DNA of 64,000 nt from assembly GCF_010668395.1 (NCBI RefSeq), contig NZ_WUEY01000010.1, forward strand, positions 62,001 to 126,000. The letters are read 5' to 3'. This stretch comes from Martinezella lusitana (GTDB lineage: Bacteria > Pseudomonadota > Alphaproteobacteria > Rhizobiales > Rhizobiaceae). Positions 1 to 8,330 of the stretch are shown here, piece after piece. How positions within the stretch are numbered: position 1 is the first letter of the stretch; every line of letters begins with the position of its first letter. The notes under the pieces are model-generated. The model saw only the letters and a list, made by a program, of their open reading frames with translations, had not been told where the DNA came from and ran no database searches. The translations under genes and the position numbers were made by a program.

Positions 1-589
1 CCGTGGCCGACGGCTGCATCAGCACCTCCTCCGGCCGGGCGGTTATGGAGTGATCTCCAATATGGGCGGCGACGGTCATGCGCACCTGTTCTTCCCAGCA
101 TCTGCCGCAGAGCAGCTCGGTCAGGTAGCCGGCCAGGATGAAGGCCGGCCCGGAATAGGAAAACAGCTCGCCGGGCCGGGCAAGCAGAGGGGTCGCGGCG
201 ATAGCGCGGGCAGCCATCTTTCGCGCGCAGTCGCCACGCCCGAAATCCACCCACCATTGCGACTCCAGTCCGCTGGTGTGATTGAGGAGATGGCGGACCG
301 TCATGTCGTGAAAGGCGCGCTCGTTGCTTGCCTTGAGGTCGGGGGCGATGGCGATGACGGGTGTATCGACCGAAAGGCCGCGGGCAGCCATCACCTCGAG
401 CAGGACGAAGGCGGTAATCACCTTGGAGACCGAGCCGAGCTGAAACGTGGTTTCCTCGCCGACCGCGATGCCGGTGCGCACATCCGCCACGCCCGCGTTG
501 AAAGAGCGGATGGTGTGGCCATCATCGATGGCGAGCGAAATGCCGGGGGCCTTGGTCTCTTCCAGCCAGTTCGTCAAAACATCCTGCAT
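1..589 (-). CDS. Serine beta-lactamase-fold hydrolase (class C/esterase-like), 3' end outside window
   Basis: The frame starts at ATG 587-589 behind a GGAG and runs off the left edge, so about 196 N-terminal residues are visible. The active-site SxxK is S53-V-S-K56 in the context FQLGSVSK. The second motif, normally Y-x-N, reads Y145-S-G147 in ELFSYSGPAF: the Asn is replaced by Gly. The third motif (HxG/KTG) lies beyond the edge. It is a clear paralogue of the protein at 11886-13229, which has the same residue numbering but keeps YSN. No signal peptide is evident, so a cytoplasmic esterase, amidase or peptidase is more likely than a true beta-lactamase. It is the last visible gene of a minus-strand series after the amidase. 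The family is certain; the substrate is unknown. Confidence 0.85.
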   Translation of the reverse strand, partial: MQDVLTNWLEETKAPGISLAIDDGHTIRSFNAGVADVRTGIAVGEETTFQLGSVSKVITAFVLLEVMAARGLSVDTPVIAIAPDLKASNERAFHDMTVRHLLNHTSGLESQWWVDFGRGDCARKMAARAIAATPLLARPGELFSYSGPAFILAGYLTELLCGRCWEEQVRMTVAAHIGDHSITARPEEVLMQPSAT

Positions 590-705
590 GGTGGTGCGGT
601 CTCCTTGGTTGGTTTCGCAAGGTTGCGATGGATTTCTGCCCTTTCCCCGGCCGCCTTCTGCCCGCTGGGGACGGGAGGCAGAAGGCGGCCGCCCTGCGAG
701 CCCGG

Positions 706-2028
706 CTATGCTGCGTCGGCGCGGCGCAGGTCGACGATGCTCGCGGTCGTCAGAAGGCGAGACAGGGGAACAGTGAGCCCTTGCAGCATGACGGAGCGTG
801 CCCATCCGCCAGGCTCCCGCTCCGCCGGCACGGAGAGGCTGTCGAGATCGTAGATGTTCGAAAGCACCGTAAAACGCCCGCCTTCGGCCGATAGTGCCCG
901 CGGTGGGCCGGCGTCACTGCGGATATCGGGCCAGGGGATGCTCGGCGTGAGCAGGATGTCGAGGCCTTCCGCATTGGCGCTGTCGAGGAAACGCCGCCGG
1001 TGTCCGGCCAGCCGCCGCCGCGCCGCGCCGGCCTCCTGCGGCTCTATCGACGCCCCGGCCTGCATCACGCGATAAACGTCGGGATGATAGATGTCGGCAT
1101 GCTCGACCATCAGACGCCGATGGAAGAGCCAATTCTCGAAATTCATGACGAGGAAAAAATCCTCCATGGCGTCCGGCGTCAGCCAAAGCGCGGTCCGCAC
1201 GACCTTATGGCCCGCATCTGCAAGCCGCGAGGCGGCGAGACGCAGGGCCGAGGCAGCTGCCGGATCGATATTCATCCAGCCGATCTCCGGAACGCCGATG
1301 GTCGGTCGATCCCGGTCGACGATCGCCCGGTCCTGTGGGGTGGCAAATAGCGACGGACATTGCTCGAAGACGGTGACGAGGTCTTCGGCGCTGCGTGCAA
1401 GCAGACCGGTGCTCTGTCCGGAGAGCGCGCCATTGACCTGACCTTCGTCGGAAAGCACGCCCTCGCGCGGCCGCAGCCCCGCGACGCCGGCAAGCGCTGC
1501 GGGATGGCGGATCGAGCCGGCGGCGTCGCTGCCGAGGGCAAGGCGGGTAAAGCCGGCGGCAACCGCCCACGCCCCGCCAACCGTCGAGCCGCCGGCAAAG
1601 AATTCCGCGCCGCGCAGGGATTGCGTCGCCGCCGGGCCGGCGCTGGAACAGAACTGATGCGTCGCCTGCTTGCCGACGATCACCGCGCCCGCCTCCTGCA
1701 GCCGCGTCACGGCCGGGCTTTGAGAAAGCCCGAGAATGTGCCCGACATCGGCTGACGTACCGGCTTTCGTGGGCAGGCCGGATACGACGATCGTGTCCTT
1801 GACCCCGACCGGCACGCCGAACAGGCCCGCCTTCGGCGGCGAAACCGAAATCTTGCCGATCCGGTCGAGTTCGCTTGCCAGCCATTCCCGATTGATGGCG
1901 CAGAAGGATTTTAGCGTGGCGTCTCGGCGTTCGATTTCGGCCAGCAGCGAGGTGTAGCGCGCTTGCAGCATATCCGGTCGGGATACCGCTTCCTGGATGA
2001 GTGCTGTCAGGGCCTGGTCAAAGAACAT
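706..2028 (-). CDS. Amidase-signature family amidohydrolase
   Basis: This 440-residue protein has the amidase-signature core. The catalytic Lys is K77 in GVPVGVKDT, the cis-Ser is S148 in AGGSTVGG, and the nucleophile is S172 in GSDAAGSIRHPA. The 24-residue spacing between the two serines matches the family. The Gly/Ser loop is slightly unusual, GGSTVGG instead of GGSSGG. Such enzymes (AtzE, GatA-like, aryl-acylamidases) hydrolyse amide bonds in the cytoplasm. The gene follows an amino-acid-type ABC transporter on the same strand after 280 bp and precedes a beta-lactamase-fold hydrolase. That fits hydrolysis of an imported amide. No strong ribosome site is visible before the ATG. The substrate cannot be read from sequence. 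Confidence 0.85.
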   Translation of the reverse strand: MFFDQALTALIQEAVSRPDMLQARYTSLLAEIERRDATLKSFCAINREWLASELDRIGKISVSPPKAGLFGVPVGVKDTIVVSGLPTKAGTSADVGHILGLSQSPAVTRLQEAGAVIVGKQATHQFCSSAGPAATQSLRGAEFFAGGSTVGGAWAVAAGFTRLALGSDAAGSIRHPAALAGVAGLRPREGVLSDEGQVNGALSGQSTGLLARSAEDLVTVFEQCPSLFATPQDRAIVDRDRPTIGVPEIGWMNIDPAAASALRLAASRLADAGHKVVRTALWLTPDAMEDFFLVMNFENWLFHRRLMVEHADIYHPDVYRVMQAGASIEPQEAGAARRRLAGHRRRFLDSANAEGLDILLTPSIPWPDIRSDAGPPRALSAEGGRFTVLSNIYDLDSLSVPAEREPGGWARSVMLQGLTVPLSRLLTTASIVDLRRADAA

Positions 2029-2308
2029 CGGGATAATCCGTCATCTGTCTCTCGGGAGGGTGGCGATGCCGTGCATGGACTGCGCTTCGTTGGCTCGCCG
2101 GGTCAAAACGCGCCGAGCCGGGAGAGGCCGCATCTGCCGCTTGTTATGTGCAGCGCTCATCCGCTCCGGCGAACCGCAGGACATGGATGCAACCGGCGGG
2201 GAGAAGATCGGCGTCGTTTCTGTCGAAGGCGCCGGTCGTATTCGCATCCGGTTGCAATCCGCCGCCCGTCGTGTAGTGGATGACGAGCGGCGGCACACGG
2301 TCAGGGCA

Positions 2309-3247
2309 TCATTCGATATTGCCGATATCGCCGGCCGGGGCGGGCATGTTCACGACGATGTCGTCGATGATGACGTCGGGATAGCCGTAGTGAGCGGCGA
2401 TAGCCTGCAGCGTGCCTTCGGCCTTCATCGACTTCAGCGCGGTTTCGATCGCCTTCGTGAGTTCCGTCTCGCCCTTCAGCACCGCAAAGCCGCCATTGGC
2501 GAGCTTCCAGCCGCGCGGGCTGTTGTCCGGGCGGATGATGCGGAACTGACCGGCATTCTCCTTGCTGTTGAGGACGGTCGTAGCCGAGACGAGGCCGGTG
2601 ATTTCCGAATTCACCGATCCGCTCTTGACGGCCAGCAGCGCGGCGTTCGGATCGGGAAAGGTCCTGACATCGATCTTCTTCTTGCCGAGCGAGGCGCACT
2701 TCGGCTGCAGCTGCTCTTCGACCCAGGGGCCGAACACGTCGCCGTTGATGCGGCTCACGGACTTGCCGCAGAGATCCATCAGGCCGTTGATCGACGTATC
2801 GTTGTCGCGGACGAGCACGACGAGGCCAAGCGTGGTGTAGTTGACGAAGTTGAGGAGTTCCTCGCGCTTCGGGTTGTCGCCCATGCCGGCGGCGATCATG
2901 TCGTCCTTGCCTGCCTGCAGGCTCGGGATGGTGCCTTCAAACTTGAGGTTGTCGAAGGTGATGCCGACGCCCAGCTTGGCTGCGACGGCCCGTACGACGT
3001 CGATCTCGATGCCGGTGAGCTCGTTCTTGTCGTCGAAATACATCCACGGCGCATAGGGTGCGGAGACGGCGAGCCGGAGCTTGCCGTTGAACTTGGCGGG
3101 GACGAGGGCGGCTGCCGCCTGGTCCTTGGTGATGGTCTTGTCCAGTACGACCTGATCGGTCGTCTCGGCGCGGGCCACTCCGGCGAAGGCCGCGCAGGAC
3201 AATGCGGCGGCAACGAACGGGGCGAGAATCGTTTTCGAAATATGCAT
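2309..3247 (-). CDS. ABC transporter substrate-binding protein, amino-acid type (family 3)
   Basis: The start is set at ATG 3245-3247, behind AAAGG, because a 27-residue Sec signal peptide ending GVARA begins there; a longer frame upstream lacks one. The mature protein has the family 3 pattern: KLRLAVSAPYAPWMYFDDKNELTGIEIDVVRA in outline (an aromatic-rich ligand site, then G-x-x-I/D-V) and the NFVNYTTLG box. It is a periplasmic binding protein for a polar amino acid or a similar small molecule. It lies 22 bp after the ATPase and closes a permease-ATPase-binding-protein operon. It is a paralogue of the orphan binding protein at 9924-10850, which shares the TTDQ/ATDQ start, FDN-F-G-IP and DLCGK blocks. 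Confidence 0.92.
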   Translation of the reverse strand: MHISKTILAPFVAAALSCAAFAGVARAETTDQVVLDKTITKDQAAAALVPAKFNGKLRLAVSAPYAPWMYFDDKNELTGIEIDVVRAVAAKLGVGITFDNLKFEGTIPSLQAGKDDMIAAGMGDNPKREELLNFVNYTTLGLVVLVRDNDTSINGLMDLCGKSVSRINGDVFGPWVEEQLQPKCASLGKKKIDVRTFPDPNAALLAVKSGSVNSEITGLVSATTVLNSKENAGQFRIIRPDNSPRGWKLANGGFAVLKGETELTKAIETALKSMKAEGTLQAIAAHYGYPDVIIDDIVVNMPAPAGDIGNIE

Positions 3248-3269
3248 GCGAGTGCCTTTCCGTGGACTG

Positions 3270-4037
3270 TTAAAGGAGCCTGCGAAGAAATTCCCGGGTG
3301 CGGTCATGCTTCGGATCGAGCAGGACTTCGCCCGGTGGGCCCTGCTCGACGATCTCTCCATCCGCCATGAAGATCACGCGATCGCAGACCTCCCTGGCGA
3401 AGCCGATTTCGTGGGTGACGACGATCATGGTCATGCCTTCACGCGCCAGGGTCCGCATGACTTCGAGCACGTCGCCGACAAGTTCGGGATCGAGCGCGCT
3501 GGTCGGCTCGTCGAAAAGCATGACGCGCGGCTTCATCGCCAGCGCGCGGGCAATCGCGATGCGTTGCTGCTGGCCGCCGGAAAGCTGCGCGGGATAATGG
3601 TCGGCCCGGTCGCGGAGGCCGACGAGATCGAGCAGGCGCCGCGCCTCCCGCTCCACCTCGGCGCGCGGCTGCTTGAGGACGAGGGTCGGCCCTTCCATGA
3701 TGTTTTCAAGCACGGTCATGTGCTGGAACAGATTGAAGCCCTGGAACACCATGCCGATCGAGCGGCGCTGGAAGGAGAGGAGCTTGTCCGAAACCTCGTG
3801 CAGCTCGCCGTCCCGCAGCGTGTAGCCGACAGGCTCGCCGGCAACGAGCACGCAGCCGCTGTCCTGGCCCTCCAGCCGGTTCATGCAGCGCAGAAGCGTG
3901 CTCTTGCCCGAGCCGCTCGGCCCGATCAGCGCGACGACCTCGCCTTCGAGCACATCGAGATCAATGCGCTTGAGAACGACCTTGTGGCCGTAGGATTTCG
4001 TGAGGGTTTTCACCCGAACGAGAGGATGAACGGTCAT
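3270..4037 (-). CDS. ABC transporter ATP-binding protein, amino-acid type (GlnQ/HisP-like)
   Basis: Starting at ATG 4035-4037 behind GAAAGG inside the end of the permease gene, it gives 255 residues. Walker A is GPSGSGKST at 39-47, the Q-loop is in MVFQGFNLF, the signature LSGGQ is at 152-156, Walker B with DEPTS at 176-180, and the switch His is H209. These are the marks of the polar amino-acid ATPases. It energises the single permease directly upstream (2 bp gap) for the binding protein downstream. The C-terminus FMADGEIVEQ and LLDPKHDRT matters here, because a degraded copy of exactly this end lies at about 9.8 kb. Confidence 0.95.
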   Translation of the reverse strand: MTVHPLVRVKTLTKSYGHKVVLKRIDLDVLEGEVVALIGPSGSGKSTLLRCMNRLEGQDSGCVLVAGEPVGYTLRDGELHEVSDKLLSFQRRSIGMVFQGFNLFQHMTVLENIMEGPTLVLKQPRAEVEREARRLLDLVGLRDRADHYPAQLSGGQQQRIAIARALAMKPRVMLFDEPTSALDPELVGDVLEVMRTLAREGMTMIVVTHEIGFAREVCDRVIFMADGEIVEQGPPGEVLLDPKHDRTREFLRRLL

Positions 4038-4039
4038 GG

Positions 4040-5005
4040 TCAAGCCTTTCCGGCGATGGCAGCGAGGCGCAGGCCCTGGCGGCGGCCCGGCAGGCGGCGG
4101 ACGCGAGGGCGGGCCACGGACTGGCCGAAGCGGCGCTCGAGCCACGACTGGGGAATGGTGAGAAGCGAGACCAGGGCCAGGTACCAGATGCTGGCCACGA
4201 TCAGCAGCGGGATGATCTGGAATGTCTGCGAATAGACGTTCTGCAGGTTGGTCATCAGGTCGTTACCCGCAATGACCGAGACCAGCGAGGTGCCCTTCAG
4301 CATGGCGATCACCTCATTGCCCATCGGCGGGATGATGACCCGCAGCGCCTGCGGCATCACAACCCGGCGAAAAGCCTGCGACCGCGTCATGCCGACGGAG
4401 CGCGCCGCTTCGAGCTGCCCCCGAGGCACGGAAAGGATGCCGCTGCGCACGATCTCCGCCGAATAGGCGGCCGCATTGAGCGAGAGAGCCAGGACCGCAG
4501 CCACCATGGGTGTGACGACATCGGAAGTCGGGACGGAGAATATGGTGCCGAGCCACGGCAGGCTCAGCGAGATATCCGGGGTGAAGATGCCGAGATAGCC
4601 CCAGAAGATGAGCTGTACGAGCAGCGGCGTACCACGGAAGATCGAGATGTAGAGCCGCGCCAGGCTCGACAGAACGATATTGTCGGACAGGTTCATGACA
4701 GCAAGCAGGATCGCGCCGGCGATGCCGGCGACCATGGAGATCGCCGTCAGATAGAGCGTGACGCCGACGCCCCTCAGGGTCACGTCCTTGAAGAGGTACT
4801 CCCAGATGACCGCCCGGTCGACCACCGGATTCTCCAGGAATCGCCACAGGATGAATGCGAACAGAAGGATGCAGACGACGGCCGCCACCGGTGTCCACGG
4901 CTGCGGCCGGGGGATGACGGGTGCATCGTCGGGCAGGTCGGGAACATCCCAGCTCCGGGTGTCCGCGGGGGTGCCGCTCGGGCTGCCTTGTGCCGGTCCT
5001 ATCAT
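4040..5005 (-). CDS. ABC transporter permease, amino-acid type (HisM/GlnP-like)
   Basis: This 321-residue inner-membrane protein has a cytoplasmic N-terminal tail of about 38 residues, a first membrane segment near 40-55, then the conserved five-helix HisM core. The EAA loop that docks on the ATPase is visible as QLEAARSVGMTRSQAFRRVVMPQAL split over about 25 residues. The sequence IFRGTPLLVQLIF before it is typical of the His/Glu/Asp/Gln permease family. Only one permease gene is present, so it probably works as a homodimer. The C-terminus has a basic tail rich in Arg. It is first in its operon, behind an AT-rich promoter region at about 5.1 kb. Confidence 0.93.
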   Translation of the reverse strand: MIGPAQGSPSGTPADTRSWDVPDLPDDAPVIPRPQPWTPVAAVVCILLFAFILWRFLENPVVDRAVIWEYLFKDVTLRGVGVTLYLTAISMVAGIAGAILLAVMNLSDNIVLSSLARLYISIFRGTPLLVQLIFWGYLGIFTPDISLSLPWLGTIFSVPTSDVVTPMVAAVLALSLNAAAYSAEIVRSGILSVPRGQLEAARSVGMTRSQAFRRVVMPQALRVIIPPMGNEVIAMLKGTSLVSVIAGNDLMTNLQNVYSQTFQIIPLLIVASIWYLALVSLLTIPQSWLERRFGQSVARPRVRRLPGRRQGLRLAAIAGKA

Positions 5006-5146
5006 TGATGCGGCCTCCCCGATGCGTGAAGATTTGGATGTGGCCGTTCCATCCGGGCGGCTTTACTGGGGCATTGAAGCATCGGTATCCTCCAGATCGT
5101 CTGTGCGATATTGAACGCATTCAGCTTTTCCAATGAATGCAATTTT

Positions 5147-5176
5147 CAATATTTTTGTGTACAATATTTGTGTGTG
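5147..5176. promoter_or_regulatory. AT-rich control region with two direct repeats upstream of the permease operon
   Basis: Between the UraD-like gene and the permease operon, CAATATTTTTGTGT (5147-5160) is repeated as CAATATTTGTGTGT (5162-5175), 15 bp apart on the same DNA face plus half a turn. The unit TACAATATTTG (5160-5170) recurs with one change as TACGATATTTG at 5989-5999, upstream of the UraD-like gene. The AT content contrasts strongly with the flanking coding DNA. This is probably the promoter/operator of the transporter operon and may bind the nearby GntR/UTRA regulator; that link is inference. Confidence 0.5.
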
Positions 5177-5278
5177 GCAGACGCGCTTACCCAGGCGACG
5201 CAATCCGATATGGATGCGGCGCGTTCGCATGGTGTGTTGAAAGTCACATTGGAAGGCGGGCGGGTGTGCCGGCTGCGA

Positions 5279-5806
5279 TTACGAGAGCCGCGACCTGACG
5301 AGGATCTCCGCCAGTTGCTCGACTTCCCGGTATGTCGTTCTCAATTCCGTCTCGTAGCTATCGAGTATGCGCTCTTCGAGCGAGGCGAGCAGAGAAGCGG
5401 TAGAGTAGTTGCGCACCACGAAGATAACGTCGAAGCCGAATTTTTCGGCATAGCGGGGCAGGAGGTCGAGCAGCCTCGCCTGCTGGCCTGCCGTCATGGC
5501 ACGCAAGCCGGAGGATTGCTGTTCGTTTTCGACGATTTGCACCGCTTTTACGGCCGGATCGAGTGGCGTGTAAGCCTTCAGGACCTCCAGGCGCTCCGCA
5601 ACGCTGGCCGCGTGAAACTGGTCCCGCAGGGCTGCATAGATGCTGTCCGGCTCCGTGAGAGGCACCGTCGCGCTATCGAAGGCTCGCCCGGCGAGAAATG
5701 CTCCGTTGCGAAAGCAGGCTCCGAAGGCTTCGATGAAGCCCGCCCGGTCGAAACCCGGGCTTTGCGACGCCTTGCCGGCGTCCGGCGCAGTCTGATCTAT
5801 CGGCAT
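5279..5806 (-). CDS. UraD-like (OHCU decarboxylase fold) protein lacking the catalytic His
   Basis: Tandem ATGs at 5807-5809 and 5804-5806 follow GGAGGAGAC; the second has the better spacing and gives 175 residues. The C-terminal half matches 2-oxo-4-hydroxy-4-carboxy-5-ureidoimidazoline decarboxylase: E-N-E-Q-Q-S-S-G-L, then a helix and YAEKFGFDVIFVVRNYS, ending with a helix of EV-QLAEI. In canonical UraD the segment before this reads HPDL, with the His catalytic. Here the aligned segment is LKAYTPLD, so that His is absent. The last step of urate-to-allantoin conversion is therefore doubtful, and no other urate gene is nearby. It stands alone between two control regions, next to a hydantoinase that handles related ureide rings. 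Confidence 0.7.
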   Translation of the reverse strand: MPIDQTAPDAGKASQSPGFDRAGFIEAFGACFRNGAFLAGRAFDSATVPLTEPDSIYAALRDQFHAASVAERLEVLKAYTPLDPAVKAVQIVENEQQSSGLRAMTAGQQARLLDLLPRYAEKFGFDVIFVVRNYSTASLLASLEERILDSYETELRTTYREVEQLAEILVRSRLS

Positions 5807-5984
5807 CATGTCTCCTCCCTCGGCTGTAGCGCCCGTTGGGCTACCCCGATCCCTTCTTCTCACTGCAGCTCATAGCGCCGCGCATTGCATCCACCTCAGC
5901 CAGAAGTGTCGATGCACAATGCTCCCAAAGAGCCGCAAATATCGTATTCGGGTGTGACAGCCTCCTCAAGCTTGTCGACAATTA

Positions 5985-6042
5985 TGTATACGATATTTGA
6001 AAGAAAATGTATAGTCATTATATTCGTAGTGGATACGATTTC
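5985..6042. promoter_or_regulatory. AT-rich promoter/operator region between UraD-like gene and hydantoinase
   Basis: The stretch carries TGTATACGATATTTG (5985-5999) and, about 45 bp on, GGATACGATTTCT (6031-6043), both containing ATACGAT. The first is a one-mismatch copy of a motif in front of the permease operon (TACAATATTTG, 5160-5170). Its place upstream of the minus-strand UraD-like gene and the sharp drop in GC suggest a promoter with repeated operator half-sites. The binding protein is unknown; the GntR at 7528-8301 is the obvious candidate. Confidence 0.45.
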
Positions 6043-6059
6043 TGTCGGCAGAGAGCCGG

Positions 6060-7520
6060 CTATCCATATAGGGGCGATACGCCCAGGTTCGACAGCTCGA
6101 CCTCGGTCGGCGTCGGGGTTTTCGCGCGACTGCGCTTTTCGGCGGGCAGGAACTGGCCTGCGTCCGTCCTGCCGCAGAAAGAATGGTATTCCGCAATGAC
6201 TTCGCCGCGCAGGATGGTCATCGCCGGCCAGCCCTTTATGAGCATCCCCTCGTAGGGCGTATAATCGACCGCGTGGTGGAGGCGGCTGTTGGCGATCGTC
6301 GTCTCGTACTGGTCGTCCCAGATGCAGAGATCGGCGTCGCTTCCGATGGCGATGGTGCCCTTGCGTGGATAGAGGCCGTATATCTTGGCGGCGTTGGTCG
6401 AATTGAGCGCCACGAACCGGTTGATGTCGATCCGTCCCTTGACGACACCTTCGGAGAAGAGAATGGGCGAGCGGGTTTCCACGCCGGGCACGCCGCTTGA
6501 GATGCGGTTGAATGGCACGTCGCTGCCATGCGGAAATTTTCCCGAGGAGTCGAAGCGGTAGGGGCTGTGATCGGAAGAGAAGACGTCGAAGAAGCCGTTC
6601 TCCAGTCCTTCCCAGATCGCCGCTTCATTGCCGGGCCAGCGCGGCGGCGGGCTGCACTGCGCCTTGGCGCCCTCCAGGCCGGGCCGATCGAGATTGGTCG
6701 AATCGAGGGCGATATATTGCGGGCAGGTTTCGGCGTAGACTTGAACGCCGCGGCGGCGTGCGCTCTCTATCAGGCCGATGGAGTCGCCGGCAGAGACGTG
6801 GACGACCATCAGCGGAACGCCGGTCAGTTCTGCAAAGGCGGTCATCCGGTAGATGGCCTCCTGCTCGATGATGGCGGGTCGGGCGGCCGGATGGTATTTC
6901 GGCGCGTGAAGATTGCGCTCCAGCAGCTGCTCCGTCATCCAGGCGACACCGGCGGCATTCTCGCAGTGAACCATCACCATTGCACCCTCGCGGCTGGCGG
7001 CAGCCATCGCATTCAGCAACTGGTGGTCCTTCAGCATCACGTCGTCATAGACGGTGAAGAATTTCAGCGACGTACAGCCGCCGGCGATGATGCCGGGCAG
7101 TTCCTCGCGCAATGCGGCCGTCGTCGGGTCCGCGATAATGAGGTGAAAGTTGTAGTCGATCGCGGTCTTGCCGCCGGCGCGCTCGTGATACTCCTCGATG
7201 GCCCAACGCAACGATTGCCCGCGGTTCTGCGTCGCGAACGGGATCATCGTCGTCGTCCCGCCGCAGGCGCCGGCAATGCTGCCCGTTGTGAAAGTGTCGG
7301 CCGTCAGTCCGCCGCTCGTCTGGCGCTGGTCGACATGGAGATGGCTGTCGACGCCACCCGGAAGCACCCAACGCCCGCCGGCGTCGATTTCCCGGCGGCC
7401 GGGCCCGATCGACTGGCCGAGCGTATGGATGCGACCGTCAACGATGCCGATATCGGCGACAAAAATATCCGATGCCGTTGCGCAGCGAGCGCCCCGGATG
7501 ACGAGGTCGAATTGGGACAT
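6060..7520 (-). CDS. Dihydropyrimidinase / D-hydantoinase family cyclic amidohydrolase
   Basis: This 486-residue cytoplasmic enzyme has the full binuclear-metal site of the family: H60-x-H62 in DSHLHVD, the carbamylated Lys K153 in CTSLKFF, H185 in VMVHCEN, H241 in VVHVSAG and D317 in SSDHSPY. It should open a six- or five-membered cyclic amide (dihydropyrimidine or hydantoin-like ring) to an N-carbamoyl amino acid. It starts 7 bp after the GntR gene and is probably co-transcribed with it and with the opine-dehydrogenase-like gene. There is no N-carbamoylase or beta-ureidopropionase next to it; the amidase at 706-2028 could take that part. The exact ring substrate cannot be determined. Confidence 0.92.
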   Translation of the reverse strand: MSQFDLVIRGARCATASDIFVADIGIVDGRIHTLGQSIGPGRREIDAGGRWVLPGGVDSHLHVDQRQTSGGLTADTFTTGSIAGACGGTTTMIPFATQNRGQSLRWAIEEYHERAGGKTAIDYNFHLIIADPTTAALREELPGIIAGGCTSLKFFTVYDDVMLKDHQLLNAMAAASREGAMVMVHCENAAGVAWMTEQLLERNLHAPKYHPAARPAIIEQEAIYRMTAFAELTGVPLMVVHVSAGDSIGLIESARRRGVQVYAETCPQYIALDSTNLDRPGLEGAKAQCSPPPRWPGNEAAIWEGLENGFFDVFSSDHSPYRFDSSGKFPHGSDVPFNRISSGVPGVETRSPILFSEGVVKGRIDINRFVALNSTNAAKIYGLYPRKGTIAIGSDADLCIWDDQYETTIANSRLHHAVDYTPYEGMLIKGWPAMTILRGEVIAEYHSFCGRTDAGQFLPAEKRSRAKTPTPTEVELSNLGVSPLYG

Positions 7521-7527
7521 GGGAAAC

Positions 7528-8301
7528 TTATTTCCGATCTTTTGAAAGAGGAATGATCTGCGGCGCCGTTCCCCCGCGTGGCACGATGTCCGCCGTCAGC
7601 TGATAGCGTTCGGGGTGGTAGAAGCCACTGATGAAGGCGACAGGCGCGCCGCGGTCGTCGAAATACAGCCGCTCGACGGCGATCACCGGCGTTGCCGGTG
7701 CCAGTTCGAGGTAGGCGGCGAAGTTTTCCGGTATCGCCGCCGCAATGATGTTCTGTTCGCCGGAAGCGATGCGGACGCCGGCGCGACGCAGGATGCGCTC
7801 GGTCGGCTGTTCATGGCTGGCAAAGTCTTCGGGGTTAATGGCGGAGACCAAGCTGGCCGGGAAATGGCCTTCGCCCACCATGAAGGGCTGATCGTTCTGG
7901 AGAATGATCGTGTTCTCATGGCAGACGCCGGCGCCGACAGGAATGCGCAGGCGCTCGGCGACCTTGGCGGAGGCGGGGATGGTTGCGGTGTTCAGCAGCT
8001 TGAAGCTCAGGTGCCGGTCCAGCGCGAGAATGTCCTCCAGATAGGCCCGCAGGCGGACCGATTGGAGCGCATCGCGCAAGGCGGCGACGAAGGTGCCGAC
8101 GCCTTGGCGCCGCACCACGAACAGATCGGCCACCAGCCCGTCGAAGGCCCGGCGCAGCGTGATGCGGCTTACGCCATATTCGCGGCAGAGCTGCTCTTCG
8201 GTCGGCAACAATTCACCTGCCTTGAACTCGCCCGACGAAATACGGCGTTGCAGATCGTACTGCACCTGCATGTAGAGCTTTCCGGCTATCGGTGATCCCA
8301 T
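7528..8301 (-). CDS. GntR-family transcriptional regulator, HutC/UTRA type
   Basis: Of two tandem ATGs the one at 8299-8301 is best placed behind GAGG, giving 257 residues. The N-terminus is a GntR winged helix: Y-DLQRRISSGEFKAGELLPTEEQL, then EYGVSRITLRRAF and the wing RRQGVGTF. The rest is a UTRA ligand domain of the HutC group (E-x-YPA-like FPASL, P-ERL-YFDDRG-PVAF). It probably senses a substrate or intermediate of the surrounding hydantoinase/opine-like genes. It lies between them, 29 bp after the dehydrogenase-like gene and 7 bp before the hydantoinase. Confidence 0.92.
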   Translation of the reverse strand: MGSPIAGKLYMQVQYDLQRRISSGEFKAGELLPTEEQLCREYGVSRITLRRAFDGLVADLFVVRRQGVGTFVAALRDALQSVRLRAYLEDILALDRHLSFKLLNTATIPASAKVAERLRIPVGAGVCHENTIILQNDQPFMVGEGHFPASLVSAINPEDFASHEQPTERILRRAGVRIASGEQNIIAAAIPENFAAYLELAPATPVIAVERLYFDDRGAPVAFISGFYHPERYQLTADIVPRGGTAPQIIPLSKDRK

Positions 8302-8330
8302 CATTCGCCTCGTCCCAGTTTGATGCGGCG

